Notes under the pieces: model-generated
Seen by the model: the letters and a program-made list of their open reading frames with translations, nothing else
The model's database searches: none
What the model was told of the DNA's origin: nothing
Source of the DNA: Diaporthe sp. PMI_573
Taxonomy: Eukaryota > Ascomycota > Sordariomycetes > Diaporthales > Diaporthaceae
Assembly: GCA_021399435.1 (NCBI GenBank)
Contig: JAJTUP010000002.1
Location: 1,860,001 to 1,924,000, forward strand
Direction: 5' to 3'
Length of the DNA: 64,000 nucleotides
Shown here: piece by piece, positions 1-11,261 of the stretch
How the letters are laid out: each line of letters begins with the position of its first letter
How positions within the stretch are numbered: position 1 is the stretch's first letter
Translations under genes and position numbers: made by a program

Positions 1-3000
1 GTGTCTGCACGGTCACCCGTGGTACCTATGGGTCTCCATCACAAACAGCTGAAAGCCCACACTGTCTGAGCGACCCGATCCTCTCACTGTCGCAACGGGC
101 CAGTCTCGCTTTGCGCAAGTTTTGGCAAAACATTTTGGACCCCGCAGAACACGCTGCGCCTTCATAGGCCATGTCCTGCAACGGTGGCCCGAGGACCGGA
201 CGCGCGTGGTGAAAATAGAAAAACCCACCGCGCCTAAGGCGGTTAGAACCCAGCCAGGCGACCAGCCCCCCTGCTCACGAATTTGATATTATGTATCACT
301 TGTTACCATGGCGGCGCGGCACCACTTTTCAATTAGGAAATCCCGACACTACGCTGGCCCGCAAAGGCCCAAGACTGGGTTTCGAGTCCCACATGCCGAA
401 ACCTCGATCTGCCTTTTTCGAGGAGCGGCGTCAAAGCAGACCACCACCGCACCACACGCAGGGCAGACGCACGCCATGGGGGCCTGCTCAGCCCGTCGAG
501 GCATGATCGCTGCGACCAGGAGCCCAGCGACACGGGAAACTCTGTGCTACTGCTCGGGGTACCTTCTTTGCAGGTTTCTAGAAATCAGAAGCTGGCAAGG
601 TTTGGCTTGTCCGGATTTCGATAATAATCTCACGCCACCTTCATATCCAAATGCAGGTCCTGATACGGAAGCCGGCCTGGTTCCGGTGGGGCCCCTCGAA
701 TGCCTGTCACCATGCAGACGGGATGCTCGACGTAGCGGCTGAGAGCCACTGAGAGAGCTCCAAAATCCAGCTCAGGGACCGGGACCGGGACCCAGTGGGA
801 GGTGGTGTGCAGCTGCTCGAACCTTGTTCCCAAGCTCCCAAGCACGATGACGAAGGGACAGCGAGGAGGGGTCACCGCCCCCAGCTGGCTGTGAGCACTA
901 TTGTGCCTCTTTTGCCCCAGAGCTGCAGCACCCCTAACCGAAGCTCTGCCGTCCGCAGGGTAGCACCCATGGAGTTAGTAATCTCGAGACCGTTGTTCAG
1001 ATGGCGTCTTTGCTCTGTTTCGCGCTCAACCATGGGAACAGAGGGAAATTCAATCCTTCATCCGAGTGTTGCGCTGTGGGCTCATACGATTCCAGCACCT
1101 GATACAGTCGTTCAGCATCTGCAGTATGATGTTCTCGTTGCAATTATCACGCATGACCTGTTTGTGACGACACTTCCCGCTGCTATCAACAAGGTTCTCG
1201 AACTCTAAATCTGCGTTGCTTCCAGTTGGCTGGTAGGCCCGCGAACGGGTACATCGAACGTGTGTTCATCAAACCCCTCCTTGGGTGACCCTCTCTGGCT
1301 TGTCCTGCCTTGTCTTGACCGACCTGGCTTGCCTCCATTCTTTACGCTCTCGGACAGCGTTCTGATGCGGGCCGCAATATAAGCAAAACTTTGATTTCTT
1401 TGTGCTCTGCATCTGCCCCATCTTGTCTGCCTTGTCTGTGGATATGGTGTGGTGGAGTGGTCCCCCCTGGGCCATTGTTTAAACTTTGCTATGACGCTGC
1501 CATGGAGATTCGGGAGAGAAGCTTCGGGGCACGCCAGCGGCGATTGCCTGGCACACACACACACACACACGACTGTGAGAGCCTTTGAAAGTGCGGAACG
1601 CGGAAAAGTTTACAATGTGGCCAAACATGAAGAAGTCTAAGAATTCTCATGAGCAAAACAAGAAGGAAAAGAAAGGAAAGGGCCTGCATCTCGCCACCTG
1701 ATCTATCCGAACCTTGGCCTTTCCCGGCCGAGTAGCATTCCATGATCCTAAGGGCAAACGAACCACCCGGAGCTGAATTATGGGAGGCCAAAAAAGTCGA
1801 CGATGTGACGATGGCAGGACGGGTTTCATCTTTTGCCTTTTTCCTTGTCGCCCCGCGCGCGGCAGGCAAGCCCAGCCCACACCTGTGCGGCGCGGCGCCC
1901 AAGGGTGATCCAAGGTCGCCATGCTCGCCGGGAGTATGTGTGTGGTTGTAGAGAAGCAGCACACGCAGCACACACACCCGCTTGGCCTACCTCTCGCCTG
2001 CGTCGCTGCCCCCACCCCACGGTGAGGCGAGGAATGTGGCAGCACCCCTCGGAACACCCCCTCCCCAGATCTCGAATGATGGTATTAGGTGGGCAGCTAA
2101 GGTGAAGGGACATGGTGAGTCTACAGCAGTCTGTAGGGTCGTAACGACCTGCATCTGTGTCTGTCTGGTCCCTCTTTCCGTGGCAGGCAAGCCGCGAACC
2201 ATACGTGCCCAGCTTTTGTTGTTCTTTGCTGTGTCGTGAGCCGTGTGTCTTCTCTGCCTTGCCCTGCTGGCTGGCCCCATCCCACTCGGCCTACCTACCT
2301 TAACCCCGCCCCCCATGTAATTTTGACAAACTCAAATCGTCTGAACTGCGCCGCTGCTGCTGCTCATGCCCTTGCTGCCCAGCCTTCTGCCCTGCCCTGG
2401 CCTGTCTGCGTCTCTTGTCTTAAGTCGTGTCCGTAGCCCAGTGTAATAATTTGTATGGTAATGTTTGAATTGCCCCCATGCTTTGTTGGCTATCTGCGCA
2501 TTTCCCGCCCCCACCGGAGCGCATCCCATGTGACGACGAGGGCGGGCAGAGCTGCGATCTCAGCGCGCCAGAAGGGCCCAGCTGTTCCCACTGCCAATGT
2601 CACGATGCCGGCCCTCTCGGGGTTGGGAGGGGTGGCGGGCGGTGCAGAGGTTTGTTTCTAACAGTTGCGGTTGATGAGCAATGCGGCCCGGTACAACGCT
2701 CCTTGCTTGAGTGCCTGCCGCCAAGCGCTCCTGTTGTGAAATCCGTCTCCATGGATTGGGCAGCCAGCCCCTCCTCCGATTTCTTTCCTCTCCTGTAATA
2801 ATGGCAACATTGGTTTTCCTCGTGTCCCGCGGTTTTCCCCCTTCGTTAGCCTCATCTCCGGTTCTTTGATCTTCCATGAAGCACTCCAGCGGAGTAGCGG
2901 AGTTACCAATGGCCGACGTTTGAGAAATGTCTTAGTGGGATGAACCTGTGGTGTGCGCATACGTGTATTGCAATAATTTGTAATTTCCGCTAGAGATTCA

Positions 3001-4644
3001 AATATAGACAGTAACTGAAGGCAGCTAGGGGAGCTATAGGACAATCCCGCTCCCCAACGCCGTGCGCAAGGTATCTAAGATGCTGTGCCAACTTTGGTGT
3101 GGTTTATATAAAAAATTGGTTCAAAACAAAGATAATGCGCGAAACGTTCCCAATTTAGACCGCCCTCGCCCTAAACCATTCACTCGTACAACAAGCAAGA
3201 ATCGTAAACCAAGAATGCCCTAGTGCACCTTCCCCCTCCTGCCCTTTTGCAATGCTGAACCGCATAAAAGCGATTTTGGAAGATAAGATGAATGTTGTCT
3301 GTTGTTGTTGAAGGCGCCCCACATCAAACCCCCTGTCCCAGAACTCCTCCGCATGAAAAGAAATGAAAGAATAGAACGCGAGAAAGACGAAGGAAGAGAA
3401 ATAAAAGTGTCCAGCCCTAGCATAATTCCACCTGCCTTGGTATCTTTACTTCCTATCCGTTTGTGCATTGCCAGTTTGTTCCAAATTGCCGGCCCATTTT
3501 ATGCTTGCTCCGGCACGCCAAGGTGTGAGATTTCCCAGTGGCCCATGCTTGTTGTGTGTCTGAATGCGGTGTGGAGGTGTGTGCGTGCGTATACTTGCGC
3601 GAGTGCGTGAGATAGAGATGATTGCGAGGTGGTAACGTCTGTGTGTGAAGTGTGTGACCCCTGCCCGCTGCCGCCGAGGCAGCACGCTAGCCCAAGAATA
3701 ACACTGCTTGCTGCTTAGTTTGAAACGGGCCCGTGGTGGGACGCCCCGTGGGTCGGGCGACGACCACCGAGGGAGGGGAGAGCGACTGGAAGGAAGCTCG
3801 GACACCGCTCCCGGGAGGAATTGAATGCTGCTGAGAGGTCTCGACCCAGTCCTCATGTTCGAGACCGGCTCTGCCCTGAATCGAGCACTGTTCGTGAAGC
3901 CTTCCTCTTCTGGACTAGGAAGCTGTCGCCTCGTGCTACGGAATGTTCGAAGAAGTTTCTTCGAATATTCTGTGCAGGCTTCCATGCGGGCCAGGGTAAC
4001 ATGGCCACCTGGCGACGGCATGTTCCTGACTCGAGGTGCTGAGGGAGCCCGAGTCGGTGATCGCTCGGGGAGGCGAGAAGGAGAGGTGAGGTTGCATGTG
4101 TTGACGAGGGGTAGCTTGGAGGTGAAGGGAAGGAGGGGGGAAAGGTATCCGAGCGGCAGAGAGACAGGGAAGAGATGTCGTCGAGGAGGCTGGTGGTCAG
4201 GTTCTCGATTGACAAAGTGACGTAGAAGTCAGATGGAATAGAGTTTGTTGGTATCTGTCAGGTTTGACGTCGAAAGATGCCCGCAGGCAAGAGCAGGCTC
4301 GCAGGCGGGGCTGGGGAGAACTTTCTGCTGCTGAAGTGCCTTTGCTCTGCTGCGTCCCCCCCCCCCTCCGAGGTTTGCCATCCGGGCTGGTCGCCACAGT
4401 CGAGAGGCCAATTAAGGTTTGACAAGGGGTGTGTTGGTTTCCCGAAAAGTGCATCTCCTCACATGCGGCCTTCTCCCCGAGAGCGCCGAGTCTCCAAATC
4501 GCCATCAGAACGCACCCTCGTTACTTGTCAGTGTCCTGCATGCCAGCGGTGTGATCGACATGGCAGGCTTCTAGAAGGCGTTCCCGTTGGTGCTCGTGAT
4601 TTCGTGGCTGTCGCATGCGTTCAGATGTCACTCCTTGATACCCC
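1..4644. other. Long gene-poor region downstream of the bZIP gene
   Basis: No open frame here looks like a known protein, and none joins to a neighbour through convincing splice sites and branch points. Several frames above 100 codons exist on both strands (for example 308-742 and 3446-4021) but they overlap each other and are rich in Arg, Pro and Ser, as expected of non-coding GC-rich DNA. There is a CA dinucleotide run at 1552-1570 and several C or G runs. The 3' part (about 3700-4640) should contain the 3' UTR of the bZIP gene. A non-coding transcript cannot be excluded from sequence alone. Confidence 0.5.
1552..1570. repeat. (CA)n microsatellite
   Basis: Uninterrupted CA dinucleotide run of 19 bases in the gene-poor left end; a simple-sequence repeat with no coding role visible. 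Confidence 0.9.
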
Positions 4645-5722
4645 TCACAGCGAAGGCGATTGTGGGTAGTAAACGCCGTACATGTTGTTCCATTGCTGGT
4701 GTTGGTGATGGTGCATCGGGTAAGACTGGGGCAACGAAACGTGGTTTGAAGCCGGTCTGTGGAAACCGTGATCTGTATAACGTGTCAGGACGGGACCCGC
4801 AGTTTGTTGTGACAGGGGGGCGGGCAAAATTATAGGGCTGTGTGATTGAGTCGTTCTTACCTGAGTCGACACCATCCTCGTACTCCACATCGTTGTGGTA
4901 CGGCGCGCTCGTGGGAGCCACGGGAACTCCATCCATCAGGGGAGCCGGCACGCTCGTGGGCATGTACCCATAATCCTCAATGGGTCCCGATGACGAGGGG
5001 CTCGAAACGGTTGAAGGCACAGTGACTGGAATAGAAGCTGCCCAGGGCTCGGTCGGCTCAGGCGTTGGAATGTGAGAATAGCCATATCCATCTGGTGACG
5101 CCCTGATCGAGTGACCATAAGACGACGAACGGCTTGGGATGCCAGAGCTGGGCATTGACGGAAGCCCTTGCTCATAGACTAGAGTTGCGGTTAGCAGCGC
5201 ACTTTACTGGATTTGGTCTCGCAAGACCATTGTAAGGGCTATTTGCGTCTCTCACCAGAATTTGGGTACGGGTCAGTGTGTGGAATTCCCATGCTCTCCC
5301 TAAGTCGCTTGAGCTCGGTCTCGAGGGCCTTGTTCCTCTTGATCAAGTCCTGCACGGTGTCGTCTCTGTTGTGCTTGCCCTTGAGATCCTCTAGCTCCCG
5401 CTCGAGGCGCTCAATGTGCTCCTTTGTCCTCGCCCTGATGGCGCGCTGCGCCTCACGGTCATTCGCTCTCTTTCGAGCAAGCTGTGAGGGTGTCAAGGTA
5501 GAGACGCTTCGTGTTCCTGGTGGTGCCGTTGAGTCAGTCAGTCCACTCTCTCCGCTTCACTCGTCAGGTACGTATGGGTCCAGCCTTACCCTTCCGCTTG
5601 GTGGTCTTGGGCGGCTCCGCGGATGTCTGTCGCGGCGCGTCTTCCTTCATGGTCATGTTGGTGTTGATGGGCGCTGGGACTGGTGCTGAGCTTCGGACGT
5701 GAGATGTCGTTGCGTAAGCCAT
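4645..5722 (-). CDS. bZIP transcription factor (279 aa, 4 exons)
   Basis: Sequence-specific nuclear DNA-binding protein. Exons on the minus strand: 5722-5590, 5516-5256, 5178-4861, 4772-4645; introns of 73, 77 and 88 bp have GT-AG ends and CTGAC or CTAAC branch sites, and the phases close without a stop. Residues about 45-110, in exon 2, are the bZIP: a basic region containing LARKRANDREAQRAIR, then a leucine-zipper coiled coil starting at TKEHIERLERELEDL. The ordinary fungal basic region has N-x2-AA-x2-[SC]-R; here it is N-x3-AQ-x2-IR, a recognisable fungal subgroup whose members often carry a C-terminal DUF3425. This protein lacks that domain: its C-terminal half is Pro/Ser/Tyr-rich, ending in a His/Gln stretch. 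Target genes are unknown. It is flanked by more than 2 kb without genes on each side, as is common for fungal regulators. Confidence 0.88.
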
Positions 5723-7951
5723 TGGTGCTGTAGAGTAGAAGGACAGAAGAATGCACAAAGAGGATGATTCGACCTAAGCTATATCTCGTCGAGGTCCACA
5801 AGGCCCCGTTTACGGGACCCCTTGGGCCTTATATTACCTTACTATGATTTGCACGAGTGCCCTTCGAAGTGGTAGACCGCCCCCCCGGCCGGCAAAGGAA
5901 CATGGCATCAATGTACCACAGTATTTGGCAGGGTACAAGGGAGCAATGACATGCTCCTTGGAGCCAGGGATTACAAGACAGGCCCAGCAAGTTGGGAGCA
6001 CGGCCAGAAAGGCAGCGTTCGAGCTAGGACGGATCGAGAACAACATACAGATCCCTTCTGTCCCAGAGGGACGGGGCGTGGAGAGCCAGGGAGGGGTGTG
6101 TCCAGAAGACCATGGTCGTGGGCCGTGACCGCTAGAGGAGGTGGGCAGAGGCTAGAGGGGCAGAGGTCCGGGGAGCAGCAGGAGCTCTCTGTGGCTCTGA
6201 GCCTCTGGCACGCTGAGACTTCTGGCATTCCCCACGCCTCGTCGTATTTCTCTCGGGCATCTGCGCAAGCCTCTCGAGACTTCACTCGCAAGCTGCCAGT
6301 GCAGCGGATCCCGGCTGGTGACGGAATGGGAGGTGGCCCCATGAGGGTTGGGGAGACCCAGCGAGGGCGTGAAGACACCCAATGGTGAAGGGATCAGCTT
6401 GGCAGTCTCCGGGCCCTGGGCAAATTAAACTTTCGGGCTATTCCAAATTCATGCTAGACCCGACCCGACTTCTTGATTACCCTGCGGGCTCCAGTGCCAG
6501 GGAGGACCACAGTACGGCTGGTCAGTGCCCTGTGACAGTCGCTCTCGTCAAAGATTCCCGCAGGTGGGAGTGGGGAGGGAAGCAGGGGCAAGAGGGAGAC
6601 ACGTCCCAGCTGTGACGAAGCGGATCCGCTGTACAAGCCTTTTCGAGCTCATGTCTTCGGAAACAGACAGTACGGGTGTCTTCGTCCAGTCCTAACGCAA
6701 CGGGCTGGCCGTTGCCCCCTGGTGTCCCCTGGGCCCTGCTTCTTGCGCGTCTCGAAATGGGACTGAAAAACCCACATTGAGGGGCTGCTGGACACTGCCA
6801 CTGTTTCTGTCTTTAGAAGATGCCAACCATCACATCTTCTGGTTAGTTTGCCGCGCCCCAGAACGATGTCAATGCACCGAAATAGGCTTGAACAGTGTGA
6901 TAGTTCCGTCACTGTTCCGTCGTCTTGATGGCATGGTTGCTTGGGGGAGTCTGGTGGAAGTGCTGAAGTGGCGCTCGGTATGTAGGCCGAAAAGGCGGCG
7001 AGTACTCCTAGTCACAGTAGCGCAGAGGCGAGATCGGCTCGACTCCAACAATGTCTGTCTCCGGCAACCAAGCCGCCGGTGCCAAAGGATCACCGTTCCC
7101 ATCGATCGGGCAGGCAAATTATCACCTCCGCCATCCCTCAAATGAACTCTTCAACGAAGCAGTTTGAGATTTCCCAATCCGTCTGCTTCGCTAGGGCGAT
7201 GTAACGATCTAAGCCCGGCAGGCATACGCCTCAGGTGGCCTGGTCACCTGGGACCGTTCCGGAGCAGACGAACATTCGAACCGCAGCTGGCAAGTTTCGT
7301 TCGAATACTCGGCGGCTCGGGGTGACATTACTGCTTGTCCAGATTTTTGTGGAACGGAGTTGCTATTAACGTCTCCAGATGATCATTCATTTCCTGTCGC
7401 TTGTCGGGACCCATGAGGAGGTTTCAGCCGCCCAGAGGTGTGGGAGCTGGCACGTGGACCTTGAACGCTGCATACCGAGATCGCAGGAGTCGAGCTGAGG
7501 AGGGCTGATATGAGCTTATTACAGGGCTGGTCCCATTGACACGCAGTGTGAGGTAATGCGCGCGTTATGAAACAAGATGCGCTTGGAATTGCAGCTTGAC
7601 GAAACTTTATTCTGGTTCTCCTGCATAGACCTGGGCGGGCAACAGTTCGTACTGTGCAATAAGTATTATTGCCATGGATACGACGAGGCGGAGACCCGTC
7701 GGAAGCTGATGGCCATGGCACTGCTCAGCTCCGCTGGAGACGCGCGCGCGGCCCTGGACCTCAAATTGGTCTTTGCGTAGGGCTCAATGGCGTCTGCTTA
7801 GCGCCGCGTCTCTCTTGGTCAACACCAAACCCCTATTCAGTAGCGGCCCGCAATATTGGTCTCGAGGGACCGCGTTCCCCGGAAAACCCGCCCACACGCC
7901 GGATGAGTCTCGTGGCATTGCATGGACACAATGAGATCGAGGTGTCGACGT
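5723..7951. other. Intergenic region, probable bZIP promoter
   Basis: 2.2 kb between the bZIP start and the 3' end of the pseudouridine synthase, both on the minus strand, so this is upstream DNA of the bZIP gene plus the 3' flank of the next one. A TATA-like AATATAA on the minus strand lies near 5830-5836, about 110 bp upstream of the bZIP ATG. No supported gene is visible; the small frames (for example 6649-6912, 7383-7721) show no family resemblance. Confidence 0.5.
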
Positions 7952-9445
7952 TCACGGGGTCTCGGTGTCTGCTTCCCCAACTATCTCCGGGTTCATGTCC
8001 TTGACTGCTTTGACAAGGGCCTCCATACCTCCGACTTCTGTTGGCCCACTGTATCCCTCTGGAGGAAGTGCCCAGGGAGGCAGGGGACTCACGTACTTCC
8101 AGGCGCCGTCCTTATCTTCGTATCGCAGGCTGTGCAGCCACAGCGTGAGCTCGTGGAGGCCCGGGTCCGTGTAGAGGGGTGTCTGGCAGACGTCGCAGAT
8201 CTCTCCAGACATCTTCTCCGCCCTGCGCTTTTCATAGTCGTCGATCATCTCATCGTAGTATGCGACAGCTTCTGCCACATCCTCCTTACCCATCCGAGAT
8301 AGCCGGCTGACGATGTCTTCGTCGCTATTGAGGCTGGCATCGAAATCGTTGCAGCCAAGGTCGAAACCCCAGACCTTCTGGTTCGCATAAATTGGGTCGT
8401 TCTCGATGGGATAGCCCAGGAACTGCAAGTGAACCCGGATCTGGTGGGTGCGGCCGGTCACTGGCATACATCGAACGATGGAATAACCCTTCTTCCTTGC
8501 CGATGGTTGCCCATTCCCAGCAGACTTGGCCGCCTTCCCGATGGGGGCGGGGCCCTCCTCACCAGGAGGATAGTACGCCAAGCGTTTGAAAACGGTACGG
8601 GCGTGCTTCCCGTTGGCCCTGACACGATTCAGGCCCAGCTTAGGCGAGATTGCGAGAATGGGTTGATTGCAGACGACCTCTCCGTCTGGGAATTCGCCAA
8701 TCACACGAGCTATGTACTCCTTGCGCACTGTCCGTGCCGCGATCTGGTTGCCCAGCTTGACGGCGGCCTGGGGGTTCTTTGCGACAAACATGATGCCGCT
8801 TGTCAGCCTGTCCAGGCGGTTGCACGGATATGCCAGCCAGTCGGGGCCCCTCTCGGACTTCATAATCTCGGTGATGGAGTTGAAGTTGTAGCGGCCCGAG
8901 GGGTGGACAGGAACGCCAGAAGGTTTGTTGAGCACAATCATGTCATCGTCCTCGTGTAGGATTGCGATGGGGTCGGCGGTGACTGGAGGTTCGTGTCGGT
9001 GAAGAGTGTGCGTGATGCAGTCCCCATTCTTGAGGACGTAATGAGGGCCCACCGCTTTGCTGTTCACTGCCACTTCTCCACCCTCCATGGCCCGCCTGTA
9101 GTACTCGAGCGGGCGGTCCCTGAATTCGGACTCGAAAATTTCGATGAGTTCCCTCTGACGCCAGCGCTCCTTGCACCAGGTGGAGTATGTGAAGTGGTAG
9201 GGCTTCATTCGACGGAGGCCGTCTTCGAAGTAGTATGGTCGAGGCCACGGGTCAGCGTGCGTGGTACTGGCAGCAGGCGATTTGTGCTTCTGCTTCTGCC
9301 TCACCCGACCTTTCTTCGGGGGAGCCGCTGGGGCTGAGTCCTGGGCTGCTGGCTCATTGCTGTCGACAGATGTTCCATTGTTCGGTCCTTTGAGGGCGTC
9401 TTGGGGGTTGATAGTTCCACCGCCGGGAGTCTCGTCTGTCTGCAT
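7952..9445 (-). CDS. RluA-family RNA pseudouridine synthase (Pus9/Rib2-like), 497 aa
   Basis: Converts uridine to pseudouridine in RNA; the closest match I recognise is the fungal Pus8/Rib2-Pus9 group that modifies tRNA position 32. The first in-frame ATG is at 9445. Residues about 1-70 are low-complexity with a basic patch; an S4-like region follows, then NKPSGVPVHP (about 173-182) and the catalytic motif NRLDRLTSG (about 209-217, catalytic Asp about 212), then a GRTHQIRVHLQFLG motif typical of RluA enzymes. The usual HRLD is NRLD here. The C-terminal part carries a CDVC pair. The frame stays open for 58 codons upstream of this ATG (to about 9619) without another ATG, and that stretch reads like a basic leader with few acidic residues, so an upstream exon or non-AUG start giving a mitochondrial form is possible. 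No intron is needed. Confidence 0.9.
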   Translation of the reverse strand: MQTDETPGGGTINPQDALKGPNNGTSVDSNEPAAQDSAPAAPPKKGRVRQKQKHKSPAASTTHADPWPRPYYFEDGLRRMKPYHFTYSTWCKERWRQRELIEIFESEFRDRPLEYYRRAMEGGEVAVNSKAVGPHYVLKNGDCITHTLHRHEPPVTADPIAILHEDDDMIVLNKPSGVPVHPSGRYNFNSITEIMKSERGPDWLAYPCNRLDRLTSGIMFVAKNPQAAVKLGNQIAARTVRKEYIARVIGEFPDGEVVCNQPILAISPKLGLNRVRANGKHARTVFKRLAYYPPGEEGPAPIGKAAKSAGNGQPSARKKGYSIVRCMPVTGRTHQIRVHLQFLGYPIENDPIYANQKVWGFDLGCNDFDASLNSDEDIVSRLSRMGKEDVAEAVAYYDEMIDDYEKRRAEKMSGEICDVCQTPLYTDPGLHELTLWLHSLRYEDKDGAWKYVSPLPPWALPPEGYSGPTEVGGMEALVKAVKDMNPEIVGEADTETP

Positions 9446-10350
9446 GACGTTCACAGGTATTGCAGTCGTCACGGCCCTTTGTACGCGCACAAGGTACTGC
9501 GCGAGGAGCCGGTTGGGAGTCGCCACGGTTGTCGTCTGTAGGGCAGCCTCAAAGCGCCGCAGAGAACCGGGGAGGACGAGATGATTTGGCAACACCGCAA
9601 AACAGCAGGTCAAAGCCAACTTAATGCATCAGGGAGGGGGGGGTGTTAGAAGTGGACGTCATTCAGCCTGGGTGGGAGGAGTATTGACGTTGATGTCTCG
9701 CCAACTTTTGGGCGGTCAGTGACGAGTGGCGGCAGAATTGCTCGGCTTGAGGCGGCGGCTGACAAAGCCTCAGCCTCGGTTGTTTTGAGAGGGGCGACCT
9801 GGCAGAGTCGGGAGAAGACTGCCGGGGAGGACACTGCCAGGAGATCAACGACTTCCCCATCGCGCGTTGATGATGAAGTCGGACCCCAACATACGCTATA
9901 TTGGCGTCAGATCTGGGCCTGCAGGGTATGGGGGAGATCTCCTCTCAAGGCTGAATTAAAGTCAAGTGTCAAACTCGATCGTTCATGCACGACGCCTCGG
10001 CACATCTGTTCGTCCCCTTACCCAAGCCCCACGAGGGCGCGAGGATCCGTACGTACGTACTTTTAAGTCCCACGGCATGAGTCGCCAGCCTTGTCCAGAC
10101 ACAATCCCCGGCCTATTTCCCGCCTTCACCCTTCCCAGAACGGGTCATCAGCTCGTCGACAGCGACTCAGGGCACCAGATCTGGCAGCCGAGCAGCCGAA
10201 CCACCGAATAAGCTTGAATAAGCCTCCCAGCGCGAGCTTGCTGTCCCTGACTTGTGGTTGCCTAGGTAGACTATATAAGAGACCCGGACGACCCAGCCGC
10301 GGGGCCCCAGCTCACCCAAACGCCAGCGACAGTCAGACCCGCGATCGGCC
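9446..10350. other. Divergent intergenic region
   Basis: About 0.9 kb between the divergent pseudouridine synthase and thioesterase genes. Besides the open upstream extension of the former (to about 9619) it holds no supported gene. It should contain both promoters; the right side has the TATA element listed separately. Confidence 0.6.
10272..10278 (+). promoter_or_regulatory. TATA-like box of the thioesterase gene
   Basis: TATATAA lies about 73 bp upstream of the ATG at 10351, a normal position for a fungal core promoter. Supported by position and sequence only. Confidence 0.5.
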
Positions 10351-10977
10351 ATGTCCAGCTTCGATTCGCTGCGGGCCCGCCGCCGTCGCGATTATAACTT
10401 CATTCTGGAGTATCGTACGAGGTGGTCGGACAATGACCAGTAAATACCAGAATCCTGGCTGAGATCCCTTGCGCATTGCCACACGAGCAGCTTGCGGGAC
10501 TAAGCAGGCTAACCTCATCTCCACAAGATATTCACACATGAACAATTCTATCTACAATTTTCTCTACGACTCGGTGGTGAACACCTATCTCATCCAGCAT
10601 TGTGGGCTGCGCCCAAAAGACGGGGACCAGTATGGTCTGGTTGGTAAGGCAGTCCGACCCCTACAACACCGGCAGCTGCCAAGTCGCGTCTGCGTATTAA
10701 TGCCCAACCAGTCCACTCCCATAATGACTACTTCAGCTCCATCGCTTTCCCGGCTGTCGCCGAGCTAGCTCTTCGCGTCAACAAGCTCGGCAAGTCGTCA
10801 GTCACCTACGAGGTGGCGCTGTTCGAGCAGGGCTGCGACGAAGTGAAGAGCGTTGGGGAGTTCGTCCATGTCTTTGTCGATCGGGCTTCAGGGCGGCCAA
10901 ACGCCAACGGAATGGACAGCACGATGAAGCGAGGTCTGGAACGTATCCTTGTCGGAGGGCAACGAGCCAAACTGTGA
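10351..10977 (+). CDS. Hotdog-fold acyl-CoA thioesterase (4HBT type), 156 aa, 3 exons
   Basis: Predicted to hydrolyse acyl- or aroyl-CoA thioesters. The exons are short and join only after splicing: 10351-10439, 10528-10643 and 10712-10977. The introns (88 and 68 bp) have GTAAAT/GTAAGG donors, and the first has a CTAAC branch site. The spliced N-terminus reads YRTRWSDNDQYSHMNN, the signature loop of 4-hydroxybenzoyl-CoA thioesterase-like hotdog proteins, with an Asp in the catalytic position followed by H-x-N. It continues with NFLYDSVVNTYLI and a hotdog beta-sheet region ending near residue 145. The length (156) fits a single-domain family member. It converges on the oxidoreductase gene to the right, with 284 bp between stop codons, and is the first of four small-molecule enzyme genes. 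Substrate unknown. Confidence 0.85.
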
Positions 10978-11228
10978 TGGACGCCACGCTGAAATCCGCC
11001 TCCCGCCCGAGCTCATGTAGCGCCTCGTGCGCGCTGCACTTGTCTACGAACTCCACGCGTCTTATGGTCCCGGCTCTATTCCGACCACAATGAGCTGAGG
11101 ATAGGAATCTTGTTTTATCAACACGCCAGGGGTGGTTTCTCAGTGTGAAGGGCACCTTCGAAGGTATCGATTGCTAGCGTCTGGCTGCTGGATCTAGACC
11201 AGACCTGGTACGCTTCAGGCTACACATG

Positions 11229-11256
11229 AAAGCTTGAGCTCGAGCTCGAGCTTGAG
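11229..11256. repeat. Near-palindromic AGCTCGAG repeat between convergent genes
   Basis: A near-perfect palindrome made of overlapping GAGCTC/CTCGAG units lies between the stop of the thioesterase and the stop of the oxidoreductase (11262). It could form a hairpin in either transcript. Any role in 3' end formation is inference. Confidence 0.5.
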
Positions 11257-11261
11257 TCTGC

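Noticed and set aside
377..390. T-loop-like GGGTTTCGAGTCCC
   Set aside because: One extra T in the loop consensus and no surrounding cloverleaf.
308..742. 144-codon open frame at the left end
   Set aside because: Overlaps frames on both strands, composition typical of random GC-rich DNA, no motif or signal.
3446..4021. 191-codon minus-strand frame
   Set aside because: Arg/Pro/Ser-rich without recognisable motif; overlapped by equally long frames in other phases.
7952..9619. 555-codon reading of the pseudouridine synthase from 9619
   Set aside because: The first codon is TTG, not ATG; the annotated start is the first ATG at 9445, and the extension is kept only as a question.
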